A stretch of DNA of 64,000 bases from JAFEDN01 sp963818985 (GCA_963818985.1 CAWFUJ010000009.1:124001-188000); one strand, 5' to 3'; counted from the stretch's first letter, positions 7,062-16,376 are shown. The notes: generated by a model not told the origin, from the sequence alone. Program-made: numbers and translations.

Positions 7062-9698
7062 TTAAGCAGAATTTCTGCTGGCATTGGTGTTGGCGGCTAA
7101 TGCCTTAAGGATCATTTGTTTGTAGGTTAAAAATAACGGAGAATTTTCATCTAGATTCTTAAGTTCCGTCATCGCAAATTGTTGAATGATCAGTAAAGGC
7201 AAAACGATTTCTTCGCGCATTTTAATCGATTTTCTATTCAATGGATCCTTCTCAAGTAATATTTTTTGGCCTGATATTCTTAAAAGTAAATCTTGGGTAA
7301 TTTCTGCTTCTTTATATAAAAGTTGCCAGAATTTCCCAAATTTTGGATCTTTTTTCATATATTCGGTCAATGGAAAAAAAGTTTTACAAAGGCTCATCAT
7401 GGTATTTTCGACCAAGGTACGAAAAAACAACGAATCTTGATAAAGTTTAATTAATTGATTTTCCTTTCCAGCGTTAATCAACGCTTTCAAAGCGGATCCA
7501 AAGCCATAATAACCTGGAATGTTTTGTTTTAATTGGCTCCATGAACCTACGAATGGAATAGCACGCAAGTCAGTAAACTGCAACAGGTTGCTTTTTTTAC
7601 GTGTCGCCGGTCGGCTGCCAATATTCAAATCGCCGTAAAATTTTAATGGCGTCATTTCCTCTAAATAAGGCACAAACAGATCATTTCTTTTTAAAGCGCT
7701 ATACGCTTCATAACTTATCTGAGATAATTCCTGCAAAATCGCAATATCTTCGGCGTTAACATCATTGGCATGGTGAGGAAATATTAAATCATCTATTCCT
7801 GCAGTTAATAATTGTTCGATATTATATTTTGCTGATGGATAAGTACCAAAATTCGAGCTTATCGTTTGACCCTGAATGGTTAATTGCAAGTCGTGATGAC
7901 TGATTTTACTGCCTAAAGAACGATAAAAATTATGGGTATTGCCTCCCCCTCTCGCAGGTGGTCCACCACGTCCATCAAAAAAAATTACTTTGATATGATA
8001 AATCTCACCAAGCCTAGTCAGATTAATTTTGGCTTTATAGATAGACCAATTAGCTGCAACATACCCACCATCTTTGGTACCGTCTGAAAAACCTAGCATA
8101 ATCGTTTGATTATTGTTTCGTCGAGTTAGATGTTGTCGATAAAATTTATTTTTATATAATTCTTCCATAATTTTTTCAGAGTTTTCTAAATCTTCAATGT
8201 TTTCAAATAATGGCACAATATCGATGGAAATATGTTGACCAAATTTTCCAACTAAGCTTAGCATAACTAATAATTCCAAAATATCTAAGGATGATTGAGT
8301 ATTACTAATAATATAACGACACAAAGATTTTTCGCCATTAAATTTTTGGATGTCTTTTATAACTCTCATCGAGGAAACAGTACGATCAAAAACATCATTT
8401 TGTGAAGGTAAAGAGGGAATATAACGCGGCTTATTTTTCAAAATTTGGTTCAATAATTTAACTTTTTCTTCAACGGATAATTGAGAATAAGCGACTAAAT
8501 TTTTATTAGCAATGGCTTTATTATTATTTTGCTTGGAAAAATCCTTGCCCATTAAATCGAAAACTTGACGATGCACAGGCGCATTTTCTCGCATATCCAT
8601 CGCGGCCAAATAAAAACCAAAACATTGAACTTTAGTAATCATTTGTTCTAAATAGTCGAGAAATAATCCATCGTGTTCCGCTATTAGAATTTTTTTTAAT
8701 TCGGTTAAATCATCAATCAACTCACCGGCCCGATGATAAATATTTGCTTTTTGTGAACTACTTAGTTCCGATGCCCAATACGTTTCTTCCATTTTATTTT
8801 TAATACGGTATAAGTATTCCAATACGCCTTTAAAGGTTAGTTTGTGTGTTAGAGTACGTAAATCGCCACAATATAATTTTAGAATTTTGGTTTTTAACAA
8901 TTTTGCAACTGCTAAGGTGACTCCGCTGGTAATAAATGGATTGCCATCGCGATCGCCGCCTGGCCAAAAGCCAAGCTCAACCACAGGATGATTAAGCTTT
9001 TCCGCAGCACCACATTTAAATAATAATTTGTTAATTTGTTTCTGAATATCCGGAATGACCAAATAAAAAATGTTTTCGATATACCAGGTTAAACTGAGTG
9101 CTTCTTGAAAAGGCGTGGGTTTATGCTGATATTTGAATGAAGTTTTACCCATTTGCCATAATAGATTACAAATTTCTTTAAGATAATTATTTTGAATGGC
9201 AGCCGTTAATTGAGTAATAATGCCTAAAATGGGTGGCGGATAAAATTGAGTAGGGTGGGCGGTTAAAGTAATTTTGACTCGATAATCAGCCATTTGCTTT
9301 ACGAAACTTTCTTGCCATTTGGCAGTATTTATCTTGTGGGCAAGATTTGCTAAAGAACCACTCCCTGTTAAATCATGAGTGGTGGAAAATGCAGCATCTT
9401 CCAGAGCGTCAAACAATACAATTTGGCGTTCGACAAAATGAAGCATGGTAAAAAGTATATTGATTTTATCGCCCGCTTGCATGGCGGTTACATCGATATT
9501 TTTTTTAAAAAAATGATTGACGATTTGTTGAGGATGCCGACCTTTTGTTATTTCCATCGCACTATATTTGGCAAATAAAATTAACAAAGTGCCGACTTCT
9601 TGCATTTTATGAAAAGGCAAAGTTAAAAATAGACTATTATATAAGGAATATTTTAACGAAACATTATCTTCAAAGTTGGTAAGTAGATCATCATCCAT
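7062..9698 (-). CDS. ppc: Phosphoenolpyruvate carboxylase
   Basis: Carboxylates PEP to oxaloacetate, refilling the TCA cycle. At 878 residues it matches the family (E. coli 883). Key motifs are the catalytic-His segment LTAHPTQ (about residue 143), GGDRDGNP (about 250), MLGFSDGTKDGGY (about 534), the active-site loop FDGRGGPPARGGG (about 573) and GSRPATRK plus FVGSWSQ (about 695-715). Two deviations stand out: HPTQ replaces the usual HPTE, and the C-terminus reads SRNSA instead of RNTG. An AGGGA precedes the ATG by about 8 bases, and only 12 bp separate it from the upstream phosphofructokinase gene, so the two share a transcript. The identity is firm; the variant residues suggest a divergent subfamily with possibly altered regulation. 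Confidence 0.93.
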   Translation of the reverse strand: MDDDLLTNFEDNVSLKYSLYNSLFLTLPFHKMQEVGTLLILFAKYSAMEITKGRHPQQIVNHFFKKNIDVTAMQAGDKINILFTMLHFVERQIVLFDALEDAAFSTTHDLTGSGSLANLAHKINTAKWQESFVKQMADYRVKITLTAHPTQFYPPPILGIITQLTAAIQNNYLKEICNLLWQMGKTSFKYQHKPTPFQEALSLTWYIENIFYLVIPDIQKQINKLLFKCGAAEKLNHPVVELGFWPGGDRDGNPFITSGVTLAVAKLLKTKILKLYCGDLRTLTHKLTFKGVLEYLYRIKNKMEETYWASELSSSQKANIYHRAGELIDDLTELKKILIAEHDGLFLDYLEQMITKVQCFGFYLAAMDMRENAPVHRQVFDLMGKDFSKQNNNKAIANKNLVAYSQLSVEEKVKLLNQILKNKPRYIPSLPSQNDVFDRTVSSMRVIKDIQKFNGEKSLCRYIISNTQSSLDILELLVMLSLVGKFGQHISIDIVPLFENIEDLENSEKIMEELYKNKFYRQHLTRRNNNQTIMLGFSDGTKDGGYVAANWSIYKAKINLTRLGEIYHIKVIFFDGRGGPPARGGGNTHNFYRSLGSKISHHDLQLTIQGQTISSNFGTYPSAKYNIEQLLTAGIDDLIFPHHANDVNAEDIAILQELSQISYEAYSALKRNDLFVPYLEEMTPLKFYGDLNIGSRPATRKKSNLLQFTDLRAIPFVGSWSQLKQNIPGYYGFGSALKALINAGKENQLIKLYQDSLFFRTLVENTMMSLCKTFFPLTEYMKKDPKFGKFWQLLYKEAEITQDLLLRISGQKILLEKDPLNRKSIKMREEIVLPLLIIQQFAMTELKNLDENSPLFLTYKQMILKALAANTNASRNSA

Positions 9699-9710
9699 GA
9701 TATATCCCTG

Positions 9711-10952
9711 TTATAATTTTTTCTTAACTCTGATATTTTTTAGCCGGACATAATAGGGTAATCCATCGACATATGGAGGATGATCTTCACCTTGGATAAG
9801 TGGCAATAAATAGCGACGGCATTCAGCTGTAATTCCAAAACCATTCTCGGTAATAAAATGCCGAGGGATTTTCTTTTCAATATTTGCCACGTCGGCTAAA
9901 GGTACATGGCCAATCTCCCAATGATAAGGTTCATCGCTCAGCCGATTAATAGTTAACATAATATCCGTGTTACCTGCTATCGCATGAATCACTGCGGCTT
10001 TGCCCAATTGATAGGCTTGCTCAACGTCGGTCGCTGAAGCAATATGCCGTGCCGAGCGCTGTAAATAATCGGCCACAGCCCAATGATATTTATGGCCCAA
10101 ATTATGTTTTACCATGGCGGAGATGATTGGGGCGATGCCACCCAGTTGTGAATTTCCAAACGCATCTTTAGATGAACTGTCAATTAGGAATTTACCCTGT
10201 TCATTGCGCAGGCCTTCAGAAGCGATAATTGCGCAAAATCCATATTTTTTTACGCACTGATCGACTTGATGTAAAAACTTTTCTTGCTGAAATGGAATTT
10301 CTGGAAATAATATAATATGTGGCGCATGGGCTTGATCCTCGGCGGCTAATGCACCAGCTGCTGCGATCCAGCCCGCATGTCGACCCATCACCTCCATGAC
10401 GAAAACTTTGGTAGAGGTCGCGCACATTGAAGCAATATCCAAACCTGCTTCGCGTATTGAGGTAGCAATATATTTTGCTGCTGAACCAAAGCCTGGACAA
10501 TTATCGGTGTGAGCTAAATCATTATCAATGGTTTTCGGAATTCCGATACATATTAAAGGGTAGCCCATTTGTCGAGTTGTCTGGGCTATTTTATAGATGG
10601 TATCTTGAGAATCCCCACCACCATTATAAAAAAAGTAACCTATATTATGTGCTTTGAAAACTTCAATCAGCCGTTGATAATCAGCTGCATCATCGTTAAA
10701 TTTTTTTAATTTATAACGACATGAGCCAAAGGCTCCGCCGGGAGTATGGCGTAAAGCGGCGATTATTTTTGGGTCTTCTTGGCTAGTATCAATCAATTCT
10801 TCATTTAAAGCGCCGGTGATGCCGTTAACTCCTGCATAAATTTTGCCGATATGTTGTGAATGTTGGCGAGCGGTTTCTATGACAGCGCAGGCACTGGCAT
10901 TAATGACGGCCGTTACTCCACCAGATTGGGCGTAAAAAACATTTTTGATCAC
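9711..10952 (-). CDS. pfp: 6-phosphofructokinase, probably pyrophosphate-dependent
   Basis: Phosphorylates fructose 6-phosphate in glycolysis, here probably with PPi as a reversible donor. The 413-residue protein has the PFK fold: SGGVTAVIN (residues 9-17), GGAFGSCR, NGGGDSQDT (about 110), PKTIDND (about 140), GRHAGWIA (about 187). Two residues set the phosphoryl donor. Asp replaces the Gly of GGDGS (giving GGDS), and Lys replaces Gly in PKTIDND (ATP enzymes have PGTIDND). Both are the PPi-type residues. The start is a GTG with a perfect AAGGAGG 7 bases upstream, and GTGA overlaps the stop of the TlpA-like gene. The gene order Sco1, TlpA-like, PFK, PEP carboxylase looks like one transcript. 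Confidence 0.9.
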   Translation of the reverse strand: MIKNVFYAQSGGVTAVINASACAVIETARQHSQHIGKIYAGVNGITGALNEELIDTSQEDPKIIAALRHTPGGAFGSCRYKLKKFNDDAADYQRLIEVFKAHNIGYFFYNGGGDSQDTIYKIAQTTRQMGYPLICIGIPKTIDNDLAHTDNCPGFGSAAKYIATSIREAGLDIASMCATSTKVFVMEVMGRHAGWIAAAGALAAEDQAHAPHIILFPEIPFQQEKFLHQVDQCVKKYGFCAIIASEGLRNEQGKFLIDSSSKDAFGNSQLGGIAPIISAMVKHNLGHKYHWAVADYLQRSARHIASATDVEQAYQLGKAAVIHAIAGNTDIMLTINRLSDEPYHWEIGHVPLADVANIEKKIPRHFITENGFGITAECRRYLLPLIQGEDHPPYVDGLPYYVRLKNIRVKKKL

Positions 10953-11392
10953 CTGATGACCTCCTTAAGAACGGCAGCGGTTTGAGGCCCTTGCAATTGT
11001 CGCACTACTTTTCCTTGTGGATTAATAATAAAAGTAGTGGGTATCACCTCAATATTTGGTAGGTGGAAGACCTTGCGAGGATCTTGTTGTAAAACTGGAA
11101 ATTCAATATGCATTTTTTTTACCGCAGCCTTGAGATCGGGCAATGATAGTTGGTTATAATTCACGCCGACCACGACGACATTCTCCGCCTTTTGATGATA
11201 AAATTGATTAAGTTGATTCACCTCTTGAGCGCAAGGTTCACACCATTCAGCCCAATAATTAATAATAATCCATTTATTTTTCCAATCAGACGATTTCATC
11301 ACCTTATTTTCAGGGTCTACAAAACTGTAGCTAGGATTATCACAAGCGCTAAGCGCAAAAATCAACACAATTGCTAATAATTTTTTGCGCAT
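10949..11392 (-). CDS. TlpA-like thioredoxin-fold lipoprotein
   Basis: A small periplasmic disulfide oxidoreductase. The N-terminus is a lipoprotein signal (basic start, hydrophobic stretch, lipobox LSAC at residues 14-17). The redox site WCEPC is at about residue 50, in the order expected for TlpA/ResA proteins. The cis-Pro region IEVIPTTFIINPQG follows at about 115. At 147 residues it is a single thioredoxin domain. It overlaps the phosphofructokinase start by four bases and lies 9 bp after the Sco1 gene. The pairing with Sco1 suggests work on copper/cytochrome oxidase assembly or cysteine reduction in the envelope. The exact partner is unknown. Confidence 0.88.
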   Translation of the reverse strand: MRKKLLAIVLIFALSACDNPSYSFVDPENKVMKSSDWKNKWIIINYWAEWCEPCAQEVNQLNQFYHQKAENVVVVGVNYNQLSLPDLKAAVKKMHIEFPVLQQDPRKVFHLPNIEVIPTTFIINPQGKVVRQLQGPQTAAVLKEVIR

Positions 11393-11401
11393 GGAGTGGA
11401 A

Positions 11402-12094
11402 TTATTCCGTAGTATTATGACGGTTGATATTAATAATTGTTTTGAAATCTTTTACTAATTGTTCAGATTGGAATGGGTAATTTAGTATACCTACCCAATC
11501 TCCATCGGGATTAAATAAAAATAATTGCGAACTGTGCTGCATCCCGTAACTGCCATCGCCTTTATCCACTTTAGCATACGACAAACCTATTTCTTTATTA
11601 AATAAATTCAAGGTATCAGATTGTCGACCGGGGTAAAGTCCTTTAAAGTTAGGATTAAAGGTTTTGATATAATCATGAAGAATGGGTATGGTATCGCGCT
11701 CGGGATCTACCGTCACTAGAGCGACTTGCGGCAAGGCATTGGCAGGAAGGTCTTTTTCTAATTGCTGATACATTTTATTGAGCTCGGTTAAGGTAGTGGG
11801 GCATACATCGCCACAATGGGTAAAACCAAAAAACATGAGAGTCCAATGGCCTTTTAAATTCTGATTGGTAAAACTATTGTTAACTTCATCATGGAGTTGA
11901 AAATTACTGATAGTTTTTGGACTGGGTAACAGAGTGCCATTCACAGGAGAGCTAGGTTTGGCCGAGGAGGGAGGAGTTGTCCCAGTTTGATTCTTTGAAT
12001 GGCTATACACGCCAAAGCCAATGAGTACTAAAACGACTATGATCAGAATAGTAACGGTTCGAGAGGTGCTTTTTTTGTTAGGTTGGCCGGTCAT
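11402..12094 (-). CDS. SCO1/SenC family copper chaperone
   Basis: Membrane-anchored periplasmic protein of the Sco1/PrrC family, which delivers copper to the CuA site of cytochrome c oxidase. One N-terminal membrane helix (residues 13-28) is followed by a Pro/Ser linker and a thioredoxin fold. The copper ligands are present: FTHCGDVCP with two Cys separated by three residues (about 95-99), and a His in MQHSSQLFL (about 187). VDPERDT is also typical. The start has AGAGGA about 6 bases upstream. It is the first gene of the run that includes the TlpA-like lipoprotein, PFK and PEP carboxylase. Confidence 0.92.
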   Translation of the reverse strand: MTGQPNKKSTSRTVTILIIVVLVLIGFGVYSHSKNQTGTTPPSSAKPSSPVNGTLLPSPKTISNFQLHDEVNNSFTNQNLKGHWTLMFFGFTHCGDVCPTTLTELNKMYQQLEKDLPANALPQVALVTVDPERDTIPILHDYIKTFNPNFKGLYPGRQSDTLNLFNKEIGLSYAKVDKGDGSYGMQHSSQLFLFNPDGDWVGILNYPFQSEQLVKDFKTIININRHNTTE

Positions 12095-12162
12095 ATGATC
12101 CTCTTGGTTAATTAATTCAACTTATATAATAGAATAATAAGTCCGGATTGTCACTGTCGTCC

Positions 12163-12501
12163 TCACGATAAGCCAAGATGCTGCTGAAGAATGAGCAGGA
12201 TCTTCTTCTTATCTTCTTTTTCGAGCATGCCAATTTGTTTTTTTACCAGGCGGCTATCAATGGTAAATAACTTCTGGCGAATAATTGAAGGGGCGCTTAG
12301 CCCTGACGAATTTAGGTCAACAATTTGGTGATCATTATACCAATGACTATGTTTTGCAGTAGTGATTATGAGTAAGCTGATATGCTCTGTTTCAAGCTGA
12401 TACTGTTCCGAACTAATCACTAATGCCGGTCGCCTTTTCGTTTCCACAGAATCAGTAAACGGAAAGGGTACGACAATGATACTATAAGGCTTATAGGTCA
12501 T
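12163..12501 (-). CDS. MazF/PemK-type toxin (endoribonuclease)
   Basis: A 112-residue protein of the MazF/PemK family, which cuts mRNA at short sequences. The family pattern is visible: the start YKPYSIIVVPFPFTDSVETKRRPALVIS (shown in parts: PFPFTD, KRRPALVIS), the strand S-IIRQKLFTID and a C-terminal helix. The RP of KRRPALV belongs to the RNA-binding/active-site loop. The gene overlaps the antitoxin by 11 bases, as is common for TA pairs. The pair stands between Sco1 and a cyclase, with no other mobile genes adjacent. Confidence 0.85.
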   Translation of the reverse strand: MTYKPYSIIVVPFPFTDSVETKRRPALVISSEQYQLETEHISLLIITTAKHSHWYNDHQIVDLNSSGLSAPSIIRQKLFTIDSRLVKKQIGMLEKEDKKKILLILQQHLGLS

Positions 12502-12715
12502 TAAAAGCCTCGTTATCCTCCTTAGAGTTCCATTCAGATAAAGTACTTTCTAACGCTTTATGATATCCATAGTCAAAAGGCGTTATTTTAGAAAGAACTA
12601 CTTTATTTTCAATCACTTCAAAGGCTACAGTATCGCCGGTATGCAGATCTAGTCGGCGACGGATTTCAGCAGGAATGGTAGTTTGGCCTTTTTGGGTTAA
12701 TTTTGAAACTTGCAA
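12491..12715 (-). CDS. AbrB/MazE-type antitoxin
   Basis: A 74-residue swapped-hairpin (AbrB/SpoVT) DNA-binding protein: SKLTQKGQTTIPAEIRRRL then GDTVAFEV and KVVLSK form the fold in residues 3-45. The C-terminal acidic tail (SEWNSKEDNEAF) is the usual toxin-binding and neutralising part. It is upstream of and overlaps the toxin gene. A promoter-operator with an inverted repeat lies just upstream and suggests autorepression. Confidence 0.87.
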   Translation of the reverse strand: MQVSKLTQKGQTTIPAEIRRRLDLHTGDTVAFEVIENKVVLSKITPFDYGYHKALESTLSEWNSKEDNEAFNDL

Positions 12716-12735
12716 TGGGCCCCCTTTTTTCTTAC

Positions 12736-12764
12736 GTAATGTATCATTACTTACTTACAGTATA
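12736..12764 (-). promoter_or_regulatory. Promoter and putative autoregulatory operator of the toxin-antitoxin pair
   Basis: Reading the minus strand, a -10-like TATACT (complement of 12759-12764) precedes an inverted repeat GTAATG-TAT-CATTAC at 12736-12750. This lies between the -10 and the antitoxin start at 12715. The position is right for a MazE/AbrB-type repressor site. The -35 is weak. Confidence 0.45.
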
Positions 12765-12798
12765 GCATATTTTAAGAATTTTTTAATAGCGGAGTCGA

Positions 12799-12826
12799 AT
12801 ATCCCCCTCTCCCGAAGAGGGGATAT
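12799..12826. repeat. Hairpin ATATCCCC...GGGGATAT after the cyclase gene
   Basis: An 8-bp perfect stem with a loop containing CTCTCCCGAAGA lies just past the cyclase stop. It lacks a clear T run on either strand. It resembles the CCCTCTCCCG/CGGGAGAGGG hairpin at the end of tsaD, so it may be a member of the same dispersed family acting as a weak terminator. Confidence 0.4.
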
Positions 12827-12828
12827 AT

Positions 12829-14919
12829 TTAGGACTCAGACTTGGCGCCGTCAATTCGGGTTAAATATAGTTCTGTTGGGTAATCTTGGGGGAATTTTTT
12901 GTGAATCTTGGTGAAGATTTCTCGAGCGGCGGAGTAATCCCCTTTTTGAAAAAGTTCATATGCTTGAGTAAATGCTTCGCATAACTCTTTTTGCTCTGGA
13001 GTAGCTTCAATAGTTGGGTCTGGGTGCAGAATCGCGACCAATTCAAATATTTTTATTTTTTCTTTTTTACCTCTGACTTCAACGGTATCTAATGGCCGCA
13101 CCAAAAATTCGTTATTTAGATGATGATAAACTTCTTCGCTAATAATAATATTCACATGGTAAGTCTTGTTGGTTAATTGTAAGCGGGACGCGGTATTGAC
13201 TGCATCGCCCATCACTGTGTAATTCATTCTTTCACGAGTGCCAATATTACCCACGACTACATTGCCTCCACCAATTCCAAAGCGAGTAATGAGTTCAGGT
13301 TTTCCTTCATCTTTGCATTTTTGATTGAATTTCTGCACAAAGGCATGACACTTTAAAGCAGTCGAACAAGCCAAAATAGCATGATCGGGATTGGGTATGG
13401 GTGCACCCCAAAAGGCCATGATACTGTCACCGATATATTTATCAATGGTGCCTTGATAATCTAAAATAATTTTTGATAAACCGTCAAAATATTCGTTAAC
13501 TAGCAGCATTAATGTATCTAAATTATAGTGTTCGGAAATGGTGGTGAAGTTTTGGATATCGGAAAATAAAATCGTCAGCGTCATCTTTTCAACATACAGA
13601 TCTATTTCTTTACCTTGAGCTAACAATTGCTTCACGATTTCTTTGGGTACATAGCGCGAGAAAGAGCGAATCCCATTTCTTAAAGCGACAACTGAATAAC
13701 TTATCATTCTAATTTCAACGATATTAGAATTAACTCGTTCATTACTTGCGAGATCAAGGTTGGTGATTTTATCAATTTCTTTAGCTAAATTAACAATAGG
13801 CTTTGAAATTCGCTTAGAAAAATGAATAATAATAAATATTGAAATTAACAAAATAATGAGTGTCAGCAGAATAATTTCAATCTGGGTGTGAATCAAGTGG
13901 GCATAAAATTCATTAAAGGGCACGATGGTGATCACCATCCAATTTTGTCCAAATAAAGATTCCAAGTTACTGATATAAGCCAAATATCTAGTGTTCTTAA
14001 AATGAAATGAGAAATTATGGTGATGATGCTTTTTAAAGTCTTCGAATGCCGCCTTAATCACTGGAATAGGAATTTTTGAATGAGTCATTTCTGCAGGGCG
14101 AGGAGCGACAAGCTGTCCCTTATTGTCAATAATAAATGCATGACCGGAATGGCCAAATTTTTGTGCCTTAATATAACTACTCATGTTAACAAAAGAAAGA
14201 TCAACGCCAATAACGGCAAGCAATGTTCCCTCATTATCATAAATAGGTTTAGAAACGGTAATTCCCTGATCGTTGATACCATGATAGTTAAAGACTTGAG
14301 CCCAAAAGGTATGCTTGGTTTGCGCAGCTCCGCTATACCAAGGACGTTGTTTAATTGGAAAAACATGGACGGGCAGGCTTTCTTTACCAATTGAATTAAA
14401 ATTGAGGTCCTTATATATAAAGGATTGAGGGTTTTGAGTGTTGGCGGGCTCAACATACCAGACCCGATAGGCTGTGCCCTCGGGTAAAGGCTTTTCAGGC
14501 TCTGAAAGATAATTTTTTTGCTCTGATAACTTAATATTGCCAGCCAGTAGCATGTCTCCATTATTAAATCCAATGAAAAATGCGGTGAGATTTTGATTAA
14601 ATTTAAGAACGTTTAACATAAAAGGGATGAGATGAGAGTTGTTTACGGTAATATTTTGAGTATCGATGAACAGTCCAGAAGTATCTTCTAAAACTTCTAA
14701 GGCACGATCTTCAATATTTTTAATGCGACTAATAATGCTGGTTGAGTTTCGTTCCATCATCCCCTTAGAGTCGACTAAAATAGCACGATAATTTATTAAG
14801 TAAGAATAAATAATAATGACGGTGAAGGTGATAATATTTAAAGTAGTGAATAGCGTGACAATATCAATTTTCAAGGTCCTAATAATCAAGCGACGAAAAA
14901 GTGATTTAAGACGAGACAT
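12829..14919 (-). CDS. Membrane sensor class III adenylate cyclase (Cache-HAMP-cyclase)
   Basis: Makes a cyclic nucleotide, probably cAMP, in response to an extracellular signal. Order: membrane helix at about residues 20-44, a periplasmic double-Cache-like domain (about 45-335, with IGVDLSFV and a second small subdomain), a second helix at about 345-363, a HAMP-like segment, then the catalytic domain from about 445. Catalytic residues are seen: metal Asp in LFSDIQNFT, IDKYIGDSIMAFWGAP with the second metal Asp and the adenine-selecting Lys, and VMGDAVNTASRL with the transition-state Asn and Arg. The last 50 residues look like a TPR-type helix pair. AGAGGGA precedes the ATG. The ligand is unknown; guanylate specificity is less likely given the Lys. 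Confidence 0.92.
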   Translation of the reverse strand: MSRLKSLFRRLIIRTLKIDIVTLFTTLNIITFTVIIIYSYLINYRAILVDSKGMMERNSTSIISRIKNIEDRALEVLEDTSGLFIDTQNITVNNSHLIPFMLNVLKFNQNLTAFFIGFNNGDMLLAGNIKLSEQKNYLSEPEKPLPEGTAYRVWYVEPANTQNPQSFIYKDLNFNSIGKESLPVHVFPIKQRPWYSGAAQTKHTFWAQVFNYHGINDQGITVSKPIYDNEGTLLAVIGVDLSFVNMSSYIKAQKFGHSGHAFIIDNKGQLVAPRPAEMTHSKIPIPVIKAAFEDFKKHHHHNFSFHFKNTRYLAYISNLESLFGQNWMVITIVPFNEFYAHLIHTQIEIILLTLIILLISIFIIIHFSKRISKPIVNLAKEIDKITNLDLASNERVNSNIVEIRMISYSVVALRNGIRSFSRYVPKEIVKQLLAQGKEIDLYVEKMTLTILFSDIQNFTTISEHYNLDTLMLLVNEYFDGLSKIILDYQGTIDKYIGDSIMAFWGAPIPNPDHAILACSTALKCHAFVQKFNQKCKDEGKPELITRFGIGGGNVVVGNIGTRERMNYTVMGDAVNTASRLQLTNKTYHVNIIISEEVYHHLNNEFLVRPLDTVEVRGKKEKIKIFELVAILHPDPTIEATPEQKELCEAFTQAYELFQKGDYSAAREIFTKIHKKFPQDYPTELYLTRIDGAKSES

Positions 14920-14929
14920 GTATTTCCCT

Positions 14930-16291
14930 CTATCCCCTTCCTAAATGGCGGGGTGATTTGCCAGCATATAAATTGGCTTCAATCTCTTCCAAAGAACATC
15001 CCTTAGTTTCAGGCACTAAAAAGTAAACAAAAAAGATCGCAGCGATACTAACTAGAAAATAAAGAAAAAAGGTTGTGCTAGTCCCTAGGTGTTCAATCAA
15101 GGTTAGGAAAGTGATAGCCACCAACCAATTCGACCCCCAATTGATACAGGTGGCCAAACTCGCCCCTAATCCGCGAACTTTTAAAGGGAAAATTTCGGCG
15201 ATCATCAACCACATGATCGGCCCTAAACTAATAGCAAATCCGGCGATAAAAACTAACATGCTAATTAAAGTCAACCATTTTAAACTACTACTGTGATGAT
15301 GAATGGCGAACGACCAACTGAGCATCGCTAAACTGATGGACATAGCAGCTAATCCGATAAATAACAAGAACCGCCGCCCTAAGGAATCAACAAAAGGCAA
15401 GGCCAATACGGTAAATAAGACAAATGCAATACCTATTATAATGGTAGTTGAAATGGCCGAGGCGGCCGTGTTAAACCCCGCCATCTGAAAAATAGTTGGA
15501 GCATAATATATTATGGTGTTAATCCCGGTGACTTGTTGCAGTAAAGCCAAGCCTCCGGCAATTAGTAAAGTTGGCCGAATGGTAGCTGAAAATAGCATGC
15601 GCCAGTCACCTTTTTGTTGCTGCAAGCTGATTTTGATCACTTCTAATAGTTCTAATGTCGTCGCACTTTTGCCATGAATTTTATTTAACGCCGCCAATGC
15701 CTCGGCCTCCCGTCCTTGAGTCATCAACCATCGCGGGCTAAAAGGGAGAAACAGCATACCAATTAATAACCCAAACGCAGGCACGACCCCGAGGCCCAAC
15801 ATCAAGCGCCAATTACCGGTTTGAGCATAATAAGCATCGACCAAATAAGAGCATAAGATTCCTAAAGTAATTGCTAGCTGATTTAAAGAGACTAATGCGC
15901 CACGGTGTTTTGCCGGCGAAATTTCGGAAATATAAAGAGGCGCAATGTAAGAGGCGATACCAATGGCAATTCCAACGACAACTCGGCTAATGACCAGGCT
16001 TATCATATTCGGCGCCAAACAACTGCCCAAGGTGCCAATAATAAAAATTATGGCGTCGGCGATTAATAGTCTTTTACGGCCGAAATGATCGGCCATCCGT
16101 CCGCTCAGAATTGCACCGAGCAAGGCGCCTAATAAAACGGCTGAAACCACTAAGCCATTCATTTGCGGCGATAAATGGAAATCTTCCTTAATAAATAAAA
16201 TTGCTCCAGAAATTACCCCTGTGTCATAACCGAATAAAATACCAGATAGAGCCGCAATTAAAGCCACAATAATGTAAAAACGGTTTTCCAT
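14930..16291 (-). CDS. MFS sugar porter (XylE/GalP/AraE-like proton symporter)
   Basis: A 12-helix sugar/H+ symporter of the inner membrane, 453 residues. Sugar-porter signatures are present: FGYDTGVISGA (residues 21-31), GRMADHFGRKR (about 63), the R-x-G-R-like ISEISPAKHRGALVSLNQL (about 120), QQVTGINTIIYYAPTIF (about 255, sugar-binding QQxxGxN), DSLGRRFLLF, and PETKGCSLEEIE near the C-terminus. The start has AGGGAG 10 bases upstream. The natural sugar cannot be read from sequence; xylose is attractive given xylAB in the same window, but galactose, arabinose or glucose are possible. Confidence 0.9.
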   Translation of the reverse strand: MENRFYIIVALIAALSGILFGYDTGVISGAILFIKEDFHLSPQMNGLVVSAVLLGALLGAILSGRMADHFGRKRLLIADAIIFIIGTLGSCLAPNMISLVISRVVVGIAIGIASYIAPLYISEISPAKHRGALVSLNQLAITLGILCSYLVDAYYAQTGNWRLMLGLGVVPAFGLLIGMLFLPFSPRWLMTQGREAEALAALNKIHGKSATTLELLEVIKISLQQQKGDWRMLFSATIRPTLLIAGGLALLQQVTGINTIIYYAPTIFQMAGFNTAASAISTTIIIGIAFVLFTVLALPFVDSLGRRFLLFIGLAAMSISLAMLSWSFAIHHHSSSLKWLTLISMLVFIAGFAISLGPIMWLMIAEIFPLKVRGLGASLATCINWGSNWLVAITFLTLIEHLGTSTTFFLYFLVSIAAIFFVYFLVPETKGCSLEEIEANLYAGKSPRHLGRG

Positions 16292-16348
16292 GAAGAAATG
16301 CTCCCTAGAGCTGCCCCATTAAAATGTAGGCGCGTTACAAATTCTGCG

Positions 16349-16376
16349 CTGGATACCGGCCTTCGCCGGTATCCAG
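16349..16376. repeat. Perfect 12-bp hairpin (dispersed-repeat or terminator-like)
   Basis: CTGGATACCGGC and its exact complement GCCGGTATCCAG flank the four-base loop CTTC. It lies between the ubiG stop and the symporter start, both on the minus strand, with no T run. The shape is that of REP-like repeats seen in many proteobacterial intergenic regions, and it could attenuate read-through from ubiG. Confidence 0.6.
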
